NCBI RefSeq assembly: GCF_000982825.1
Contig: NZ_CP011047.1
Location: 2,108,001 to 2,172,000, forward strand
Reading direction: 5' to 3'
Origin: Cronobacter sakazakii
Lineage (GTDB): Bacteria; Pseudomonadota; Gammaproteobacteria; Enterobacterales; Enterobacteriaceae
Length of the DNA: 64,000 nt
Below, piece after piece: positions 43,178 through 52,453 of the stretch. Below the pieces are notes generated by a model. The model searched no databases. It was not told the origin of the DNA and worked only from the letters and a program-made list of their open reading frames with translations. Each line of letters starts with the position of its first letter. Position 1 is the stretch's first letter. The translations under genes and the position numbers were made by a program.

Positions 43178-44046
43178 TGACGATGATGACACAGGCGCGC
43201 GAAGGCGCGCGCATAAACTGGGGTAAATGGCTGCTTATCGGCATCGGGATGCTGCTGTCGGCGTTTATTCTCGTGGTGCCGATGGTCTATATCTTTGCCA
43301 AAGCCTTTTCCGACGGCCTGATGCCGGTGCTGGAGAATATCGCTAACCCGGATATGCTGCACGCGATCTGGCTGACGGTGCTGATCGCGCTGATTACCGT
43401 GCCGGTTAACCTGGTCTTCGGTACGCTGCTGGCCTGGCTGGTGACGCGCTTTAACTTCCCCGGTCGTCAGCTGCTGCTGACGCTGCTGGATATTCCTTTT
43501 GCCGTCTCGCCTGTAGTGGCGGGGCTGGTGTATCTGCTGTTTTACGGCTCCAACGGCCCGCTCGGCGGCTGGCTGGACGCGCACGACATGCAGATTATGT
43601 TCGCCTGGCCGGGCATGGCGCTGGTAACGATATTTGTGACCTGTCCGTTCGTCGTGCGCGAACTGGTGCCGGTGATGTTAAGCCAGGGCAGCCATGAAGA
43701 TGAGGCGGCGATTTTGCTGGGCGCTTCGGGCTGGCAGATGTTCCGCCGCGTGACGCTGCCGAATATTCGCTGGGCGCTGCTCTATGGCGTGGTGCTGACT
43801 AACGCCCGCGCCATCGGCGAATTCGGCGCGGTGTCGGTGGTCTCCGGCTCTATTCGCGGCGAGACGCTGTCGCTGCCGTTACAGATTGAACTGCTGGAGC
43901 AGGACTACAACACCGTCGGCGCGTTTACCGCCGCCGCGCTGCTGACGCTGATGGCGATTCTGACCCTGTTTTTAAAGAGTGCGTTGCAATGGCGCCTGAA
44001 TAATCAGGAGAAACGCGTGCAACAGGAGGGAAATCATGAGCATTGA
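43177..44046 (+). CDS. cysW: Sulfate/thiosulfate permease CysW
   Basis: 289-residue second permease subunit. The EAA loop is HEDEAAILLGASGWQMFRRV and VTLPNIRWALLYG follows it. The start overlaps the cysU stop by one base, and its end overlaps cysA by 11 bases, so the whole operon is translationally coupled. Confidence 0.95.
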   Translation: MTMMTQAREGARINWGKWLLIGIGMLLSAFILVVPMVYIFAKAFSDGLMPVLENIANPDMLHAIWLTVLIALITVPVNLVFGTLLAWLVTRFNFPGRQLLLTLLDIPFAVSPVVAGLVYLLFYGSNGPLGGWLDAHDMQIMFAWPGMALVTIFVTCPFVVRELVPVMLSQGSHEDEAAILLGASGWQMFRRVTLPNIRWALLYGVVLTNARAIGEFGAVSVVSGSIRGETLSLPLQIELLEQDYNTVGAFTAAALLTLMAILTLFLKSALQWRLNNQEKRVQQEGNHEH

Positions 44047-45130
44047 GATTGCCAATATTAAGAAGTCTTTTGGTCGCACCCAGGTGCTGAATGATATCTC
44101 TCTGGATATCCCTTCCGGCCAGATGGTGGCGCTACTGGGGCCGTCCGGCTCCGGGAAAACCACGCTGCTGCGCATTATCGCCGGGCTTGAACACCAGACC
44201 AGCGGGCAGATCCGCTTTCACGGCACCGATGTGAGCCGCCTGCATGCGCGCGAGCGTAAAGTCGGGTTCGTGTTCCAGCATTACGCGCTGTTTCGCCATA
44301 TGACGGTGTTTGACAACATCGCGTTCGGCCTGAGCGTTCTGCCGCGCCGCGAGCGTCCGAACGCCGCCGCGATTAAACAAAAAGTGACACAGCTTTTAGA
44401 AATGGTGCAGCTGGCGCATCTGGCTGACCGCTATCCGGCACAGCTTTCTGGTGGCCAGAAACAGCGCGTGGCGCTGGCGCGTGCGCTCGCGGTTGAACCG
44501 CAAATTCTGCTGCTGGATGAACCCTTCGGTGCGCTCGACGCCCAGGTGCGTAAAGAGCTCAGGCGCTGGCTGCGTCAGCTGCATGAAGAGCTGAAATTCA
44601 CCAGCGTCTTCGTGACCCATGACCAGGAAGAGGCGATGGAAGTGGCCGACCGCGTGGTGGTGATGAGCCAGGGCGATATCGAACAGGCCGATGCGCCGGA
44701 GCAGGTGTGGCGTGAACCGGCGACCCGCTTTGTGCTGGAGTTTTTAGGCGAAGTGAACCGGCTCAAGGGCACCGTGCGCGGCGGGCAATTCCACGTCGGC
44801 GCGCATCGCTGGCCGCTCGGCTTTACGCCTGCATACCAGGGGCCGGTGGATCTGTTCTTACGCCCCTGGGAAGTGGACGTGAGCCGCCGCACGAGCCTTG
44901 ATTCGCCGCTGCCGGTGCACGTACTGGAAGTGAGCCCGAAAGGCCACTACATGCAGCTCGTGGTACAGCCGCAGGGCTGGTATGACGAACCGCTCACCGT
45001 GGTGCTGCGCGAGGATTATGTGCCGCAGCGTGGCGAGCGGCTGTTTGTCGGCCTGCAGCATGCGCGCATTTACCACGGTAATGAGCGTATCGAGACGCGC
45101 GAGAATATTGCTCTGGCGAAGTCTGCCTGA
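44036..45130 (+). CDS. cysA: Sulfate/thiosulfate ABC transporter ATPase CysA
   Basis: 364-residue ATPase of the CysPUWA importer. Walker A is GPSGSGKTT, the signature LSGGQKQRVALARAL, Walker B LLLDEPFGALD, and the H-loop VTHDQEEAMEVADR. The C-terminal TOBE-like part runs from about residue 240. The start has an AGGGAAATC site and lies within the end of cysW. Confidence 0.96.
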   Translation: MSIEIANIKKSFGRTQVLNDISLDIPSGQMVALLGPSGSGKTTLLRIIAGLEHQTSGQIRFHGTDVSRLHARERKVGFVFQHYALFRHMTVFDNIAFGLSVLPRRERPNAAAIKQKVTQLLEMVQLAHLADRYPAQLSGGQKQRVALARALAVEPQILLLDEPFGALDAQVRKELRRWLRQLHEELKFTSVFVTHDQEEAMEVADRVVVMSQGDIEQADAPEQVWREPATRFVLEFLGEVNRLKGTVRGGQFHVGAHRWPLGFTPAYQGPVDLFLRPWEVDVSRRTSLDSPLPVHVLEVSPKGHYMQLVVQPQGWYDEPLTVVLREDYVPQRGERLFVGLQHARIYHGNERIETRENIALAKSA

Positions 45131-45203
45131 TAGCTTATTGCGCAGGTTTATCGCCCGGTGGCGCTACGCTTGCCGTGCCGACAGTTATCACCGCATTTTT
45201 CAG

Positions 45204-45239
45204 GCCGGGTAAGCGAAGCGATACCCGGCTTTTTTTTTG
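45204..45239 (+). terminator. REP-like hairpin acting as cysA terminator
   Basis: GCCGGGTA (45204) and TACCCGGC (45222-45229) form a hairpin with AAGCGAAGCGA in the loop, followed by nine T residues. The loop is the same as in the REP-like units elsewhere in the window, so this is a diverged family member that serves as terminator between cysA and cysM. Confidence 0.75.
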
Positions 45240-45249
45240 AGTAAACATC

Positions 45250-46161
45250 GTGAACACACTCGAACAAACGATCGGCAATACGCCTCTGGTGAAGCTCCAG
45301 CGCCTTGCGCCGGACAACGGCAGTGAAATCTGGGTCAAACTCGAAGGCAATAACCCGGCGGGCTCCGTCAAGGACAGGGCGGCGCTGGCGATGATTACCC
45401 GCGCCGAAGCGCGCGGCGAGATTAAGCCTGGCGATACGCTGATTGAAGCCACCAGCGGTAATACCGGCATTGCGCTGGCGATGATCGCCGCCGTCAAAGG
45501 GTATCGTATGACGCTGCTGATGCCCGATAACATGAGCATGGAGCGCAAGGCGGCGATGCAGGCGTATGGCGCGAAGCTGGTGCTGGTGAGCCGCGAACAG
45601 GGAATGGAAGGCGCGCGCGATCTCGCCTCTGAAATGGCGAAACGGGGCGAAGGGATTATTCTCGATCAGTTCAATAACCCGGATAACCCCTGGGCGCACT
45701 ATACGACCACCGGGCCGGAGATCTGGCGCCAGACTGAAGGACGTCTCACGCATTTTGTCTCCAGCATGGGCACGACCGGCACCATTACCGGCGTCAGCCG
45801 CTTCTTACGTGAGCAGGCCAAACCGGTGACCATCGTTGGATTACAGCCGGAAGAGGGCAGCAGTATTCCGGGTATTCGCCGCTGGCCCGCAGAGTATCTG
45901 CCGGGGATTTTTGACCCATCGCTAGTGGATGAAGTACTGGATATTCATCATCGTGATGCGGAAAGCACAATGCGCGATCTGGCGCGTAAAGAAGGCATTT
46001 TCTGCGGCGTCAGTTCCGGCGGCGCGGTATGCGGCGCGCTGCGCGTGGCGCGCGCGAATCCGGGGGCTGTCGTGGTGGCGATTATTTGCGACCGGGGCGA
46101 CCGCTATCTCTCCACGGGTGTGTTTAGCGAAGAGATTTACAGCCAGGGCGCGGGGATTTAA
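45250..46161 (+). CDS. cysM: Cysteine synthase B CysM
   Basis: 303-residue PLP enzyme that makes cysteine from O-acetylserine and sulfide, or S-sulfocysteine from thiosulfate. The PLP lysine is in NNPAGSVKDRAALAMI (about residue 41), the phosphate loop is EATSGNTGIALAM and the second is SSMGTTGTITGVSRFL. It lies 119 bases after cysA as in E. coli, likely with its own promoter or read-through. Confidence 0.95.
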   Translation: MNTLEQTIGNTPLVKLQRLAPDNGSEIWVKLEGNNPAGSVKDRAALAMITRAEARGEIKPGDTLIEATSGNTGIALAMIAAVKGYRMTLLMPDNMSMERKAAMQAYGAKLVLVSREQGMEGARDLASEMAKRGEGIILDQFNNPDNPWAHYTTTGPEIWRQTEGRLTHFVSSMGTTGTITGVSRFLREQAKPVTIVGLQPEEGSSIPGIRRWPAEYLPGIFDPSLVDEVLDIHHRDAESTMRDLARKEGIFCGVSSGGAVCGALRVARANPGAVVVAIICDRGDRYLSTGVFSEEIYSQGAGI

Positions 46162-46313
46162 CGCCATAACGGCGGGCATACGCCAGATGGGGATTTCAGC
46201 CGCCGCGTTTTCCGGTAACCCATCAAGATCCAGCAGCAGGGTGGTCGGAAACGGTCAGAAGAAACGCCGGTGGCGCATGGTTGGTTGAAGCCCGCGGTTA
46301 AGGGCAGGGATAA

Positions 46314-46342
46314 AAAAATGGCGCCTTGCGGCGCCATTTTTG
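46314..46342 (-). terminator. Terminator of ptsH-ptsI-crr
   Basis: Hairpin ATGGCGCC (46318-46325) and GGCGCCAT (46330-46337) with A-run and T-run on the two sides, 15 bases past the crr stop codon. It could also serve cysM transcripts from the other side. Confidence 0.8.
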
Positions 46343-46356
46343 TACACGAGTCAGTC

Positions 46357-46860
46357 TTATTTCTTGATACGGATTACCGGCGTTTCACCGACGGTCACGC
46401 TACCAGAAAGCTTGGTCAGCTCTTTGATTTCGTCCATATTGGAAATAACAACCGGCGTCAGCGTGGATTTTGCTTTCTCTTCCAGCAGCGGCAGATCGAA
46501 TTCGATAACCGGATCGCCTTTCTTCACGCGCTGGCCTTCTTCAGCGATGCGTTTGAAGCCTTCGCCTTTCAGCTCAACGGTATCAATACCGAAGTGGACG
46601 AACAGCTCAATGCCACTGTCCGATTCGATAGAGAAAGCGTGGTTAGTTTCGAAAATCTTACCGATGGTGCCATCAACCGGCGCAACCATTTTATTACCGG
46701 TCGGTTTGATAGCGATGCCATCACCAACGATTTTCTCTGCGAACACTACATCCGGCACGTCTTCAATATTAACGATTTCACCAGACAGTGGAGCAACGAT
46801 CTCAATGGTTCCGGTGTCGCTATTGCCTTTATCACCGAACAGTTTACTAAATAACCCCAT
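46357..46860 (-). CDS. crr: Glucose-specific PTS enzyme IIA, Crr
   Basis: 167-residue phosphocarrier (169 in E. coli) that takes phosphate from HPr and passes it to the glucose transporter, and regulates adenylate cyclase and sugar permeases. The phosphorylated His is in GIELFVHFGIDTVELKG, and the second active-site His-bearing loop is KMVAPVDGTIG-KIFETNHAFS. It is the third gene of ptsH-ptsI-crr, 43 bases after ptsI. In E. coli pdxK follows crr; here cysM follows directly. Confidence 0.96.
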   Translation of the reverse strand: MGLFSKLFGDKGNSDTGTIEIVAPLSGEIVNIEDVPDVVFAEKIVGDGIAIKPTGNKMVAPVDGTIGKIFETNHAFSIESDSGIELFVHFGIDTVELKGEGFKRIAEEGQRVKKGDPVIEFDLPLLEEKAKSTLTPVVISNMDEIKELTKLSGSVTVGETPVIRIKK

Positions 46861-46903
46861 TAGCCTTCTCTCCTAAGCAGTAATTTGGGCCGCATCTCGT
46901 GGA

Positions 46904-48631
46904 TTAGCAGATTGTTTTTTCTTCAATGAACTTGTTAACCAGCGTCATTAACTCGTCCGTTGTCGGTTGAGCAAGAGCCTGCTCTGCTAAAACCTTCGCA
47001 TCTTCGAAGTTCGTGTTACGGATAATCTTCTTAATGCGCGGGATAGAAATGGCACTCATACTGAATTCATCCAGACCCATCCCCAGCAACAGAAGTGTAG
47101 CACGTTCGTCGCCAGCAAGCTCACCACACATGCCGGTCCACTTACCTTCAGCATGAGATGCATCAATAACTTGCTTGATGAGGTTCAGGACAGACGGTGA
47201 CATCGGCTGGTAAAGATGCGATATCATATCATTACCGCGGTCAACCGCCAGGGTGTACTGCGTCAGATCGTTGGTACCAATACTGAAGAAATCGACTTCT
47301 TTGGCGAGGTGGCGCGCGATGGTCGCGGCAGCCGGGGTTTCTACCATGACGCCGATTTCAATCGTTTCGTCGAAAGCTTTGCCTTCGTCACGCAGTTCTT
47401 GTTTGAAAACGTCGATCTCTTTTTTCAGCGCGCGCACTTCTTCAACCGAAATAATCATCGGGAACATGATGCGCAGTTTGCCGAACGCGGAGGCGCGCAG
47501 GATGGCACGCAGCTGATCGCGCAGGATCTCTTTACGATCCATCGCGATGCGGATTGCACGCCAGCCGAGGAACGGGTTTTCTTCTTTCGGGAAGTTCATG
47601 TACGGCAGCTCTTTGTCGCCGCCGATGTCCATGGTACGCACGATAACGGCCTGCGAGCCGCACGCTTCAGCAACGGCTTTGTAGGCCTGGAACTGCTCTT
47701 CTTCGGTTGGCAGAGAATCGCGGTCCATGAACAGGAATTCGGTACGGTAGAGGCCTACGCCTTCTGCGCCGTTACGCTCGGCGCCTGCGACATCGCGCAC
47801 GGTGCCGATGTTCGCGCAGACTTCAACCTGGTGGCCGTCAAGAGTGATGGCCGGCAGATCTTTGAGCTTCGCAAGCTCTGCTTTTTCTTCAGCAACCTGA
47901 GTCTGAATCGCGCGCAGGGATTCAATCTCTTCGTTCGTCGGGTTAACGTAAACTTTGTTGTTAACCGCATCGAGGATCAGGTAGTCGTCATTTTTCACCT
48001 GAGTGGTGACGTTGCCGGTGCCCACAATCGCTGGCAGCTCAAGGGAGCGCGCCATGATGGAGGTGTGGGAAGTACGGCCGCCCAGATCGGTAATAAAGCC
48101 CAGCACCTTTTTGAGGTTCAGCTGTGCGGTTTCCGACGGGGTTAAATCGGCTGCCACCAGAATGACTTCGTCCTGGATGGAGCTTAAATCAATGATGGCC
48201 AGGCCCAGAATGTTGCGCAGCAGACGCTTACCAATATCGCGCACGTCAGCGGCGCGTTCTTTCAGGTATTCATCATCCAGCTCTTCCAAGGCGGTCGCCT
48301 GACCTTCGATAACTTCATGCGCTGCCGCGTCGGCAGTGATGTGCTTATCTTTAATCAGGGCTATGATTTCCTGCTCCAGCTCTTCATCTTCCAGCAACAT
48401 GATGTGGCCTTCGAAGATAGCTTCCTTTTCTTCACCGAAAGTTTCGCCGGCCTTGATCTTGATAGCTTCCAACTGAGCGGAGGCTTTGGCGCGACCACTC
48501 AGGAAACGTTCTACTTCCTGATCAACCTTATCGGCAGAAATTTTTTTCCGGTCGATGACAATTTCATCTTCTTTCAGCAGCAATGCTTTGCCGAAAGCGA
48601 TACCCGGAGACGCTAAAATGCCTGAAATCAT
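46904..48631 (-). CDS. ptsI: PTS enzyme I
   Basis: 575-residue enzyme that starts the sugar phosphotransferase chain by transferring phosphate from PEP to HPr. The phosphorylated His is in GGRTSHTSIMARSLELPAIV (about residue 189). The C-terminal PEP-binding half has GVGLYRTEFLFMDRDSLP, FSIGTNDLTQYTLAVDRGND and GMCGELAGDE. It follows ptsH by 43 bases. Confidence 0.97.
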   Translation of the reverse strand: MISGILASPGIAFGKALLLKEDEIVIDRKKISADKVDQEVERFLSGRAKASAQLEAIKIKAGETFGEEKEAIFEGHIMLLEDEELEQEIIALIKDKHITADAAAHEVIEGQATALEELDDEYLKERAADVRDIGKRLLRNILGLAIIDLSSIQDEVILVAADLTPSETAQLNLKKVLGFITDLGGRTSHTSIMARSLELPAIVGTGNVTTQVKNDDYLILDAVNNKVYVNPTNEEIESLRAIQTQVAEEKAELAKLKDLPAITLDGHQVEVCANIGTVRDVAGAERNGAEGVGLYRTEFLFMDRDSLPTEEEQFQAYKAVAEACGSQAVIVRTMDIGGDKELPYMNFPKEENPFLGWRAIRIAMDRKEILRDQLRAILRASAFGKLRIMFPMIISVEEVRALKKEIDVFKQELRDEGKAFDETIEIGVMVETPAAATIARHLAKEVDFFSIGTNDLTQYTLAVDRGNDMISHLYQPMSPSVLNLIKQVIDASHAEGKWTGMCGELAGDERATLLLLGMGLDEFSMSAISIPRIKKIIRNTNFEDAKVLAEQALAQPTTDELMTLVNKFIEEKTIC

Positions 48632-48674
48632 AACCCTACCTTACTTGTGACTGATTTTAATAAGAACCCGGAAC

Positions 48675-48932
48675 TTACTCGAGTTCAGCCATCAGTTTTA
48701 CCAGATGCTCTACTGCTTTCTGCTCATCTTCGCCTTCTGCGGAGATGGTCACAACGGTGCCCTGAGTCAGGCCCAGAGTCTGCAGTTTAAACAGGCTTTT
48801 TGCGCTGGCGCTTTTGCCGTTGGAAGTCACAGTGATCTCGGAGGTGAAGCCTTTCGCTTCTTTTACAAACTGAGCAGCAGGGCGGGTATGCAGACCGTTC
48901 GGAGCGGTAATAGTCACTTCTTGCTGGAACAT
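48675..48932 (-). CDS. ptsH: Phosphocarrier protein HPr
   Basis: 85-residue general PTS carrier. His15 in [18 protein letters not shown] is the phosphorylation site and Ser46 lies in [16 protein letters not shown]. Identical in length to E. coli HPr. It heads the ptsH-ptsI-crr operon; the 383-base upstream region to cysK holds the promoters. Confidence 0.97.
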
Positions 48933-49136
48933 TGTATTTCCCCAACTTATAGGTTTAGTTTGTGGAACTAAAGTCTAGCCTGGCGGCGTGACTTTAGCCT
49001 GTATTGTTAGCGTCGGCGTAACGGAACGCAGCACGGATGCCAGAACCACGAAAAACGCATGGCTTTTTGTTCCATGCGGCTCGCGTTTCGCTCGTCATTA
49101 ATCATTATGACGCGATCGAAGTAGCATAACCAAATC

Positions 49137-49152
49137 GTTAAATCGATTCAGC
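49137..49152. promoter_or_regulatory. Possible Cra (FruR) site upstream of ptsH
   Basis: On the minus strand the 16 bases read GCTGAATCGATTTAAC, close to the Cra half-site pattern GCTGAAWCGWTTCA. It lies about 205 bases before ptsH, in the gap to cysK (48933-49315). The E. coli pts promoter is under Cra and CRP control. I did not locate a convincing CRP site. Confidence 0.4.
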
Positions 49153-49265
49153 ACACATCAATTCGCCTCAGGATTAATTTCACGCATCGAAATAATTGCT
49201 GGTTAAATACCAGACCCGGTCAATCCAGGCAATGCCATACAAGACAAAAGTTTGATGCACGCCAC

Positions 49266-49293
49266 AAAAAAGCACCCCTTTGGGTGCTTTTTT
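49266..49293 (-). terminator. Terminator of cysK
   Basis: Perfect 12-bp hairpin (arms AAAAAAGCACCC and GGGTGCTTTTTT) with a CTTT-like loop, 22 bases past the cysK stop. The symmetric A/T runs allow it to work on both strands. Confidence 0.9.
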
Positions 49294-49315
49294 GCGCATA
49301 TTTAACAATCTGGCA

Positions 49316-50287
49316 TCACTGTTGCAGTTCTTTCTCAGTGAAGAGATCGGCGAACAGCGCGGTGCTTAAATAACGCTCACCCGAGGATGGCAGGATAACC
49401 ACAATATTCTTATTGGTAAAGGTTTCATCTTCCTGAAGCTTGAGCGCAGCGGCAACGGCGGCACCGGAAGAGATACCGGCCAGAATCCCTTCTTCTTCCA
49501 TCAGGCGGCGCGCGGTGGAGATGGCCTCTTCGTTGGTGATGCCGATAACTTTATCGATCAGTTTGAGATCCAGATTGCCCGGAATAAACCCTGCGCCGAT
49601 GCCCTGAATTTTATGCGGGCCTGGTTTCAGCTCCTGACCTGCGATTGCCTGGGCGATTACTGGGGAATCGGTCGGCTCAACAGCGACGGTAATCAGCTCG
49701 GTTTTACCCTTGGTATTTTTGATATAGCGGCTCACGCCGGTCAGCGTACCGCCAGTACCGACGCCTGCGATAAATACATCAACCTGGCCGTCCGTGTCTT
49801 CCCAGATTTCAGGGCCGGTGGTTTTTTCGTGAATTTCCGGGTTAGCCGGATTGCTGAACTGTTGTAACAGCAGATATTTCGACGGATCGCTTGCGACAAT
49901 CTCTTCCGCTTTCTGAATAGCGCCTTTCATGCCTTTAGCGCCTTCGGTCAGTACCAGATTTGCGCCCAGCGCTTTCAGCAGCTTACGGCGCTCAACGCTC
50001 ATGGTTTCCGGCATGGTCAGCGTCAGCTTATAACCACGGGCGGCGGCGACATACGCCAGCGCGATGCCGGTGTTACCACTGGTCGGCTCGACCAGCTCCA
50101 CACCCGGCTTCAGTACGCCGCGCTTTTCCGCATCCCAAATCATGTTGGCACCGATACGGCACTTAACGCTGAAGCTTGGGTTACGTGACTCCACCTTCGC
50201 CAGAATGCGTCCGTTACCGATGCGGTTCAGTCGAACCAGCGGCGTATGGCCAATAGTCAACGAGTTGTCTTCAAAAATCTTGCTCAT
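49316..50287 (-). CDS. cysK: Cysteine synthase A CysK
   Basis: 323-residue PLP enzyme, the main O-acetylserine sulfhydrylase, which also binds serine acetyltransferase CysE. The PLP lysine is in NPSFSVKCRIGANMIWDAEK (about residue 42), the substrate loop is EPTSGNTGIALAYVAAARGY and the glycine-rich loop is AGVGTGGTLTGVSRYIK. It is on the same strand as cysZ upstream but has its own transcript. In E. coli CysB activates it. Confidence 0.97.
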   Translation of the reverse strand: MSKIFEDNSLTIGHTPLVRLNRIGNGRILAKVESRNPSFSVKCRIGANMIWDAEKRGVLKPGVELVEPTSGNTGIALAYVAAARGYKLTLTMPETMSVERRKLLKALGANLVLTEGAKGMKGAIQKAEEIVASDPSKYLLLQQFSNPANPEIHEKTTGPEIWEDTDGQVDVFIAGVGTGGTLTGVSRYIKNTKGKTELITVAVEPTDSPVIAQAIAGQELKPGPHKIQGIGAGFIPGNLDLKLIDKVIGITNEEAISTARRLMEEEGILAGISSGAAVAAALKLQEDETFTNKNIVVILPSSGERYLSTALFADLFTEKELQQ

Positions 50288-50433
50288 AGCCCGTCCTTAA
50301 CTGTATGAAATTTGGGAGCCGCACCAGCATACCCGCTCACCGCGTGTGAGGAAGTAAGGATTTCGTATATCGTTATACTCGTGCGAAATAATGCTTAAGA
50401 GTATGGAATAAGCCCGGCTATATGCCAGCCGGA

Positions 50434-51195
50434 CTAGCGCCAGCTCGCATGTTTACCGCGATAACAATCCACCCACATCGCCGTTGCGCCGCAGACCGCG
50501 ACGGGCATAATCGCCAGATTCAGCACCGGGACCAGCGTAAAAAGGCTGACCAGCGCGCCGAACTGCATATTTAAGCTCTTACGTTCGCGCAGCGCCGCGC
50601 GCATGGTTTTAAACGGCACTTTATGGTTGTCGAAGGGGTAATCGCAGTACTGGATTGAGAGCATCCAGGCGCTGAAGAGAAACCACAGCACGGGCGCGAC
50701 GGTCTGGCCAATACCCGGAATAAAGTAGAGCAGTAACAGCACCAGCGCGCGGGGCAGATACCAAGCGAGCTTTTGCCATTCGCGCTTCATAATGCGCGGC
50801 AAATCTTTCATGATGCCGAAAATACCGGTATCCGGCGGCGTGGCACCGGTGAGGCGTGCTTCCAATTGTTCCGCCAGCAGACCGTTAAACGGCGCGGCTA
50901 TCCAGTTGGCCACCGTCGAAAAGAAATAGCCGAAAACAAGAACAATGGAGATAACCGCGAGGGGCCAGAGCAGGTAATTAAGCCACTGCAGCCAGTCCGG
51001 TACATGAGACATGAGCTGCGGGATCCAGTTATCGAGGCGGGTAAACAGCCACCAGAACGCGCCGCCCATCAGCAGGAAATTGACCAGCAGGGGAAGGATG
51101 ACGAAGCGCCGAATGCCGGGCTGGCTTATCAGCCTGAATCCTTCTGAAAGGTAGTACAGACCGCTGCGCGAACCCGCGCCTGTCGTTGAAACCAT
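50434..51195 (-). CDS. cysZ: Sulfate permease CysZ
   Basis: 253-residue membrane protein that takes up sulfate at low concentration. It has four long hydrophobic segments, and matches E. coli CysZ in length and in the parts GLYYLSEGFRLISQPGIRRF and NLAIMPVAVCGATAMWV. The start at 51195 (MVSTTGAGSRSG) has GGAGC upstream; the frame back to 51396 covers the zipA promoter region and is rejected. Divergent from zipA. Confidence 0.95.
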   Translation of the reverse strand: MVSTTGAGSRSGLYYLSEGFRLISQPGIRRFVILPLLVNFLLMGGAFWWLFTRLDNWIPQLMSHVPDWLQWLNYLLWPLAVISIVLVFGYFFSTVANWIAAPFNGLLAEQLEARLTGATPPDTGIFGIMKDLPRIMKREWQKLAWYLPRALVLLLLYFIPGIGQTVAPVLWFLFSAWMLSIQYCDYPFDNHKVPFKTMRAALRERKSLNMQFGALVSLFTLVPVLNLAIMPVAVCGATAMWVDCYRGKHASWR

Positions 51196-51425
51196 AGTTC
51201 CGCAAAGCTCCTTATTAGCCTCCCCGAACCGGGGCCCGGTTATCTTAACCGAGAGGGAAATTTGCGCCACCCGAGAAATGGTCGAAAAAACAGCAAAAAG
51301 CACGATTTCTTTCATCTTTCTGTCCGGAAAACCGAGCGCGCACTTGCACTTGCCGTAATGGGCAAATACTCTTAGTGAGTAAATGTTTGCCGTCATGGCA
51401 AGGTGTTAGAACAACAGAGAATATA

Positions 51426-52385
51426 ATGATGCAGGATTTGCGTCTGATATTAATCATTGTTGGCGCGATCGCCATAATCGCCTTACTGGTGCACGGTCTG
51501 TGGACCAGCCGTAAGGAGCGTTCTTCTATGTTCCGCGATCGTCCGATGAAGCGCATGAAATCGAAGCGCGATGAGGATGAAGACGAAGACGACGTCGATG
51601 AGCCGGATGATGACGGCGTTGGCGAAGTTCGCGTGCGCCGCAGCGCGCCGGCGCCGGAAAGCGCGCCTGCTCGCCAGCCTCAGCATAACTATCAGCCGCC
51701 TTACGCGCCTTCGCAGCCGCGTCAGCCTGTTCGCGAGCCGGTCGAGCCGGAGCCAGAAGTGGCTTACAGGGAAGCGCCGCAAGCGCCCCTGCATCAGCCG
51801 CAAGAACCACAGCCGGTTCGCCAGACCGCGCCGCAACCGTCGCAGCCCGCACCGGCACAGCCTGCCATGCGCCAGCCTGCGCCGCAGCCGGTCGCCGAGC
51901 CCGCGCCACAGCCCGAGCCGGTTGCTGAGCCTGCCCCCGTGAGCGCCCCGGAAAAACCGCAGCCGAAAGAAACCGTTATTATCATGAATGTCGCGGCACA
52001 CGCGGGCAGCCAGCTGAATGGTGATGTGCTGTTTAACAGCATTCAGCAGGCCGGTTTTAAGTTTGGCGACATGAATATTTTCCATCGTCATCTGAGCCCG
52101 GACGGCAGTGGCCCGGTGCTGTTTAGCCTGGCGAATATGGTTAAACCCGGGTCGTTTGATCCGGAAACCATGACCGATTTCACCACGCCGGGTATCACCA
52201 TCTTTATGCAGGTGCCGGGCTTTGGCGATGAGCTGCAAAACTTTAAACTGATGCTGCAGTCGGCGCAGCATATCGCCGATGAAGTCGGCGGCGTGGTGCT
52301 GGACGATCAGCGCCGTATGATGACGCCGCAGAAGCTCCGTGAATATCAGGACAGAATTCGCGATGTGAAAGAGGCGAACGGTTAA
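51426..52385 (+). CDS. zipA: Cell division protein ZipA
   Basis: 319-residue divisome protein that tethers FtsZ to the inner membrane. An N-terminal transmembrane helix (LRLILIIVGAIAIIALLVHG) is followed by a charged stretch, a Pro/Gln-rich linker (about residues 75-190) and the C-terminal FtsZ-binding domain (about 190-319, with NVAAHAGSQLNGDVLFNSIQ). The linker repeats PAPQPVAEPAPQPEPVAEP differ in length from E. coli, as is usual for this disordered part. The start at 51426 matches the E. coli MMQDLRL; the frame back to 51375 is rejected. Confidence 0.96.
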   Translation: MMQDLRLILIIVGAIAIIALLVHGLWTSRKERSSMFRDRPMKRMKSKRDEDEDEDDVDEPDDDGVGEVRVRRSAPAPESAPARQPQHNYQPPYAPSQPRQPVREPVEPEPEVAYREAPQAPLHQPQEPQPVRQTAPQPSQPAPAQPAMRQPAPQPVAEPAPQPEPVAEPAPVSAPEKPQPKETVIIMNVAAHAGSQLNGDVLFNSIQQAGFKFGDMNIFHRHLSPDGSGPVLFSLANMVKPGSFDPETMTDFTTPGITIFMQVPGFGDELQNFKLMLQSAQHIADEVGGVVLDDQRRMMTPQKLREYQDRIRDVKEANG

Positions 52386-52412
52386 CCGCCCGCCGTTAAG
52401 TTTTCTCCCCTA

Positions 52413-52436
52413 ACCCCCGCCTGTCGGGGGTTTTTT
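52413..52436 (+). terminator. Terminator of zipA
   Basis: Hairpin CCCCCG (52414-52419) and CGGGGG (52425-52430) followed by six T residues, 28 bases after the zipA stop and 18 before ligA. Confidence 0.85.
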
Positions 52437-52453
52437 ATCATTGATGGTGCGTT

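Noticed and set aside
47216..48145. 309-codon frame opposite ptsI
   Set aside because: Shadow of ptsI, rich in Phe, Arg and Val with no family match.
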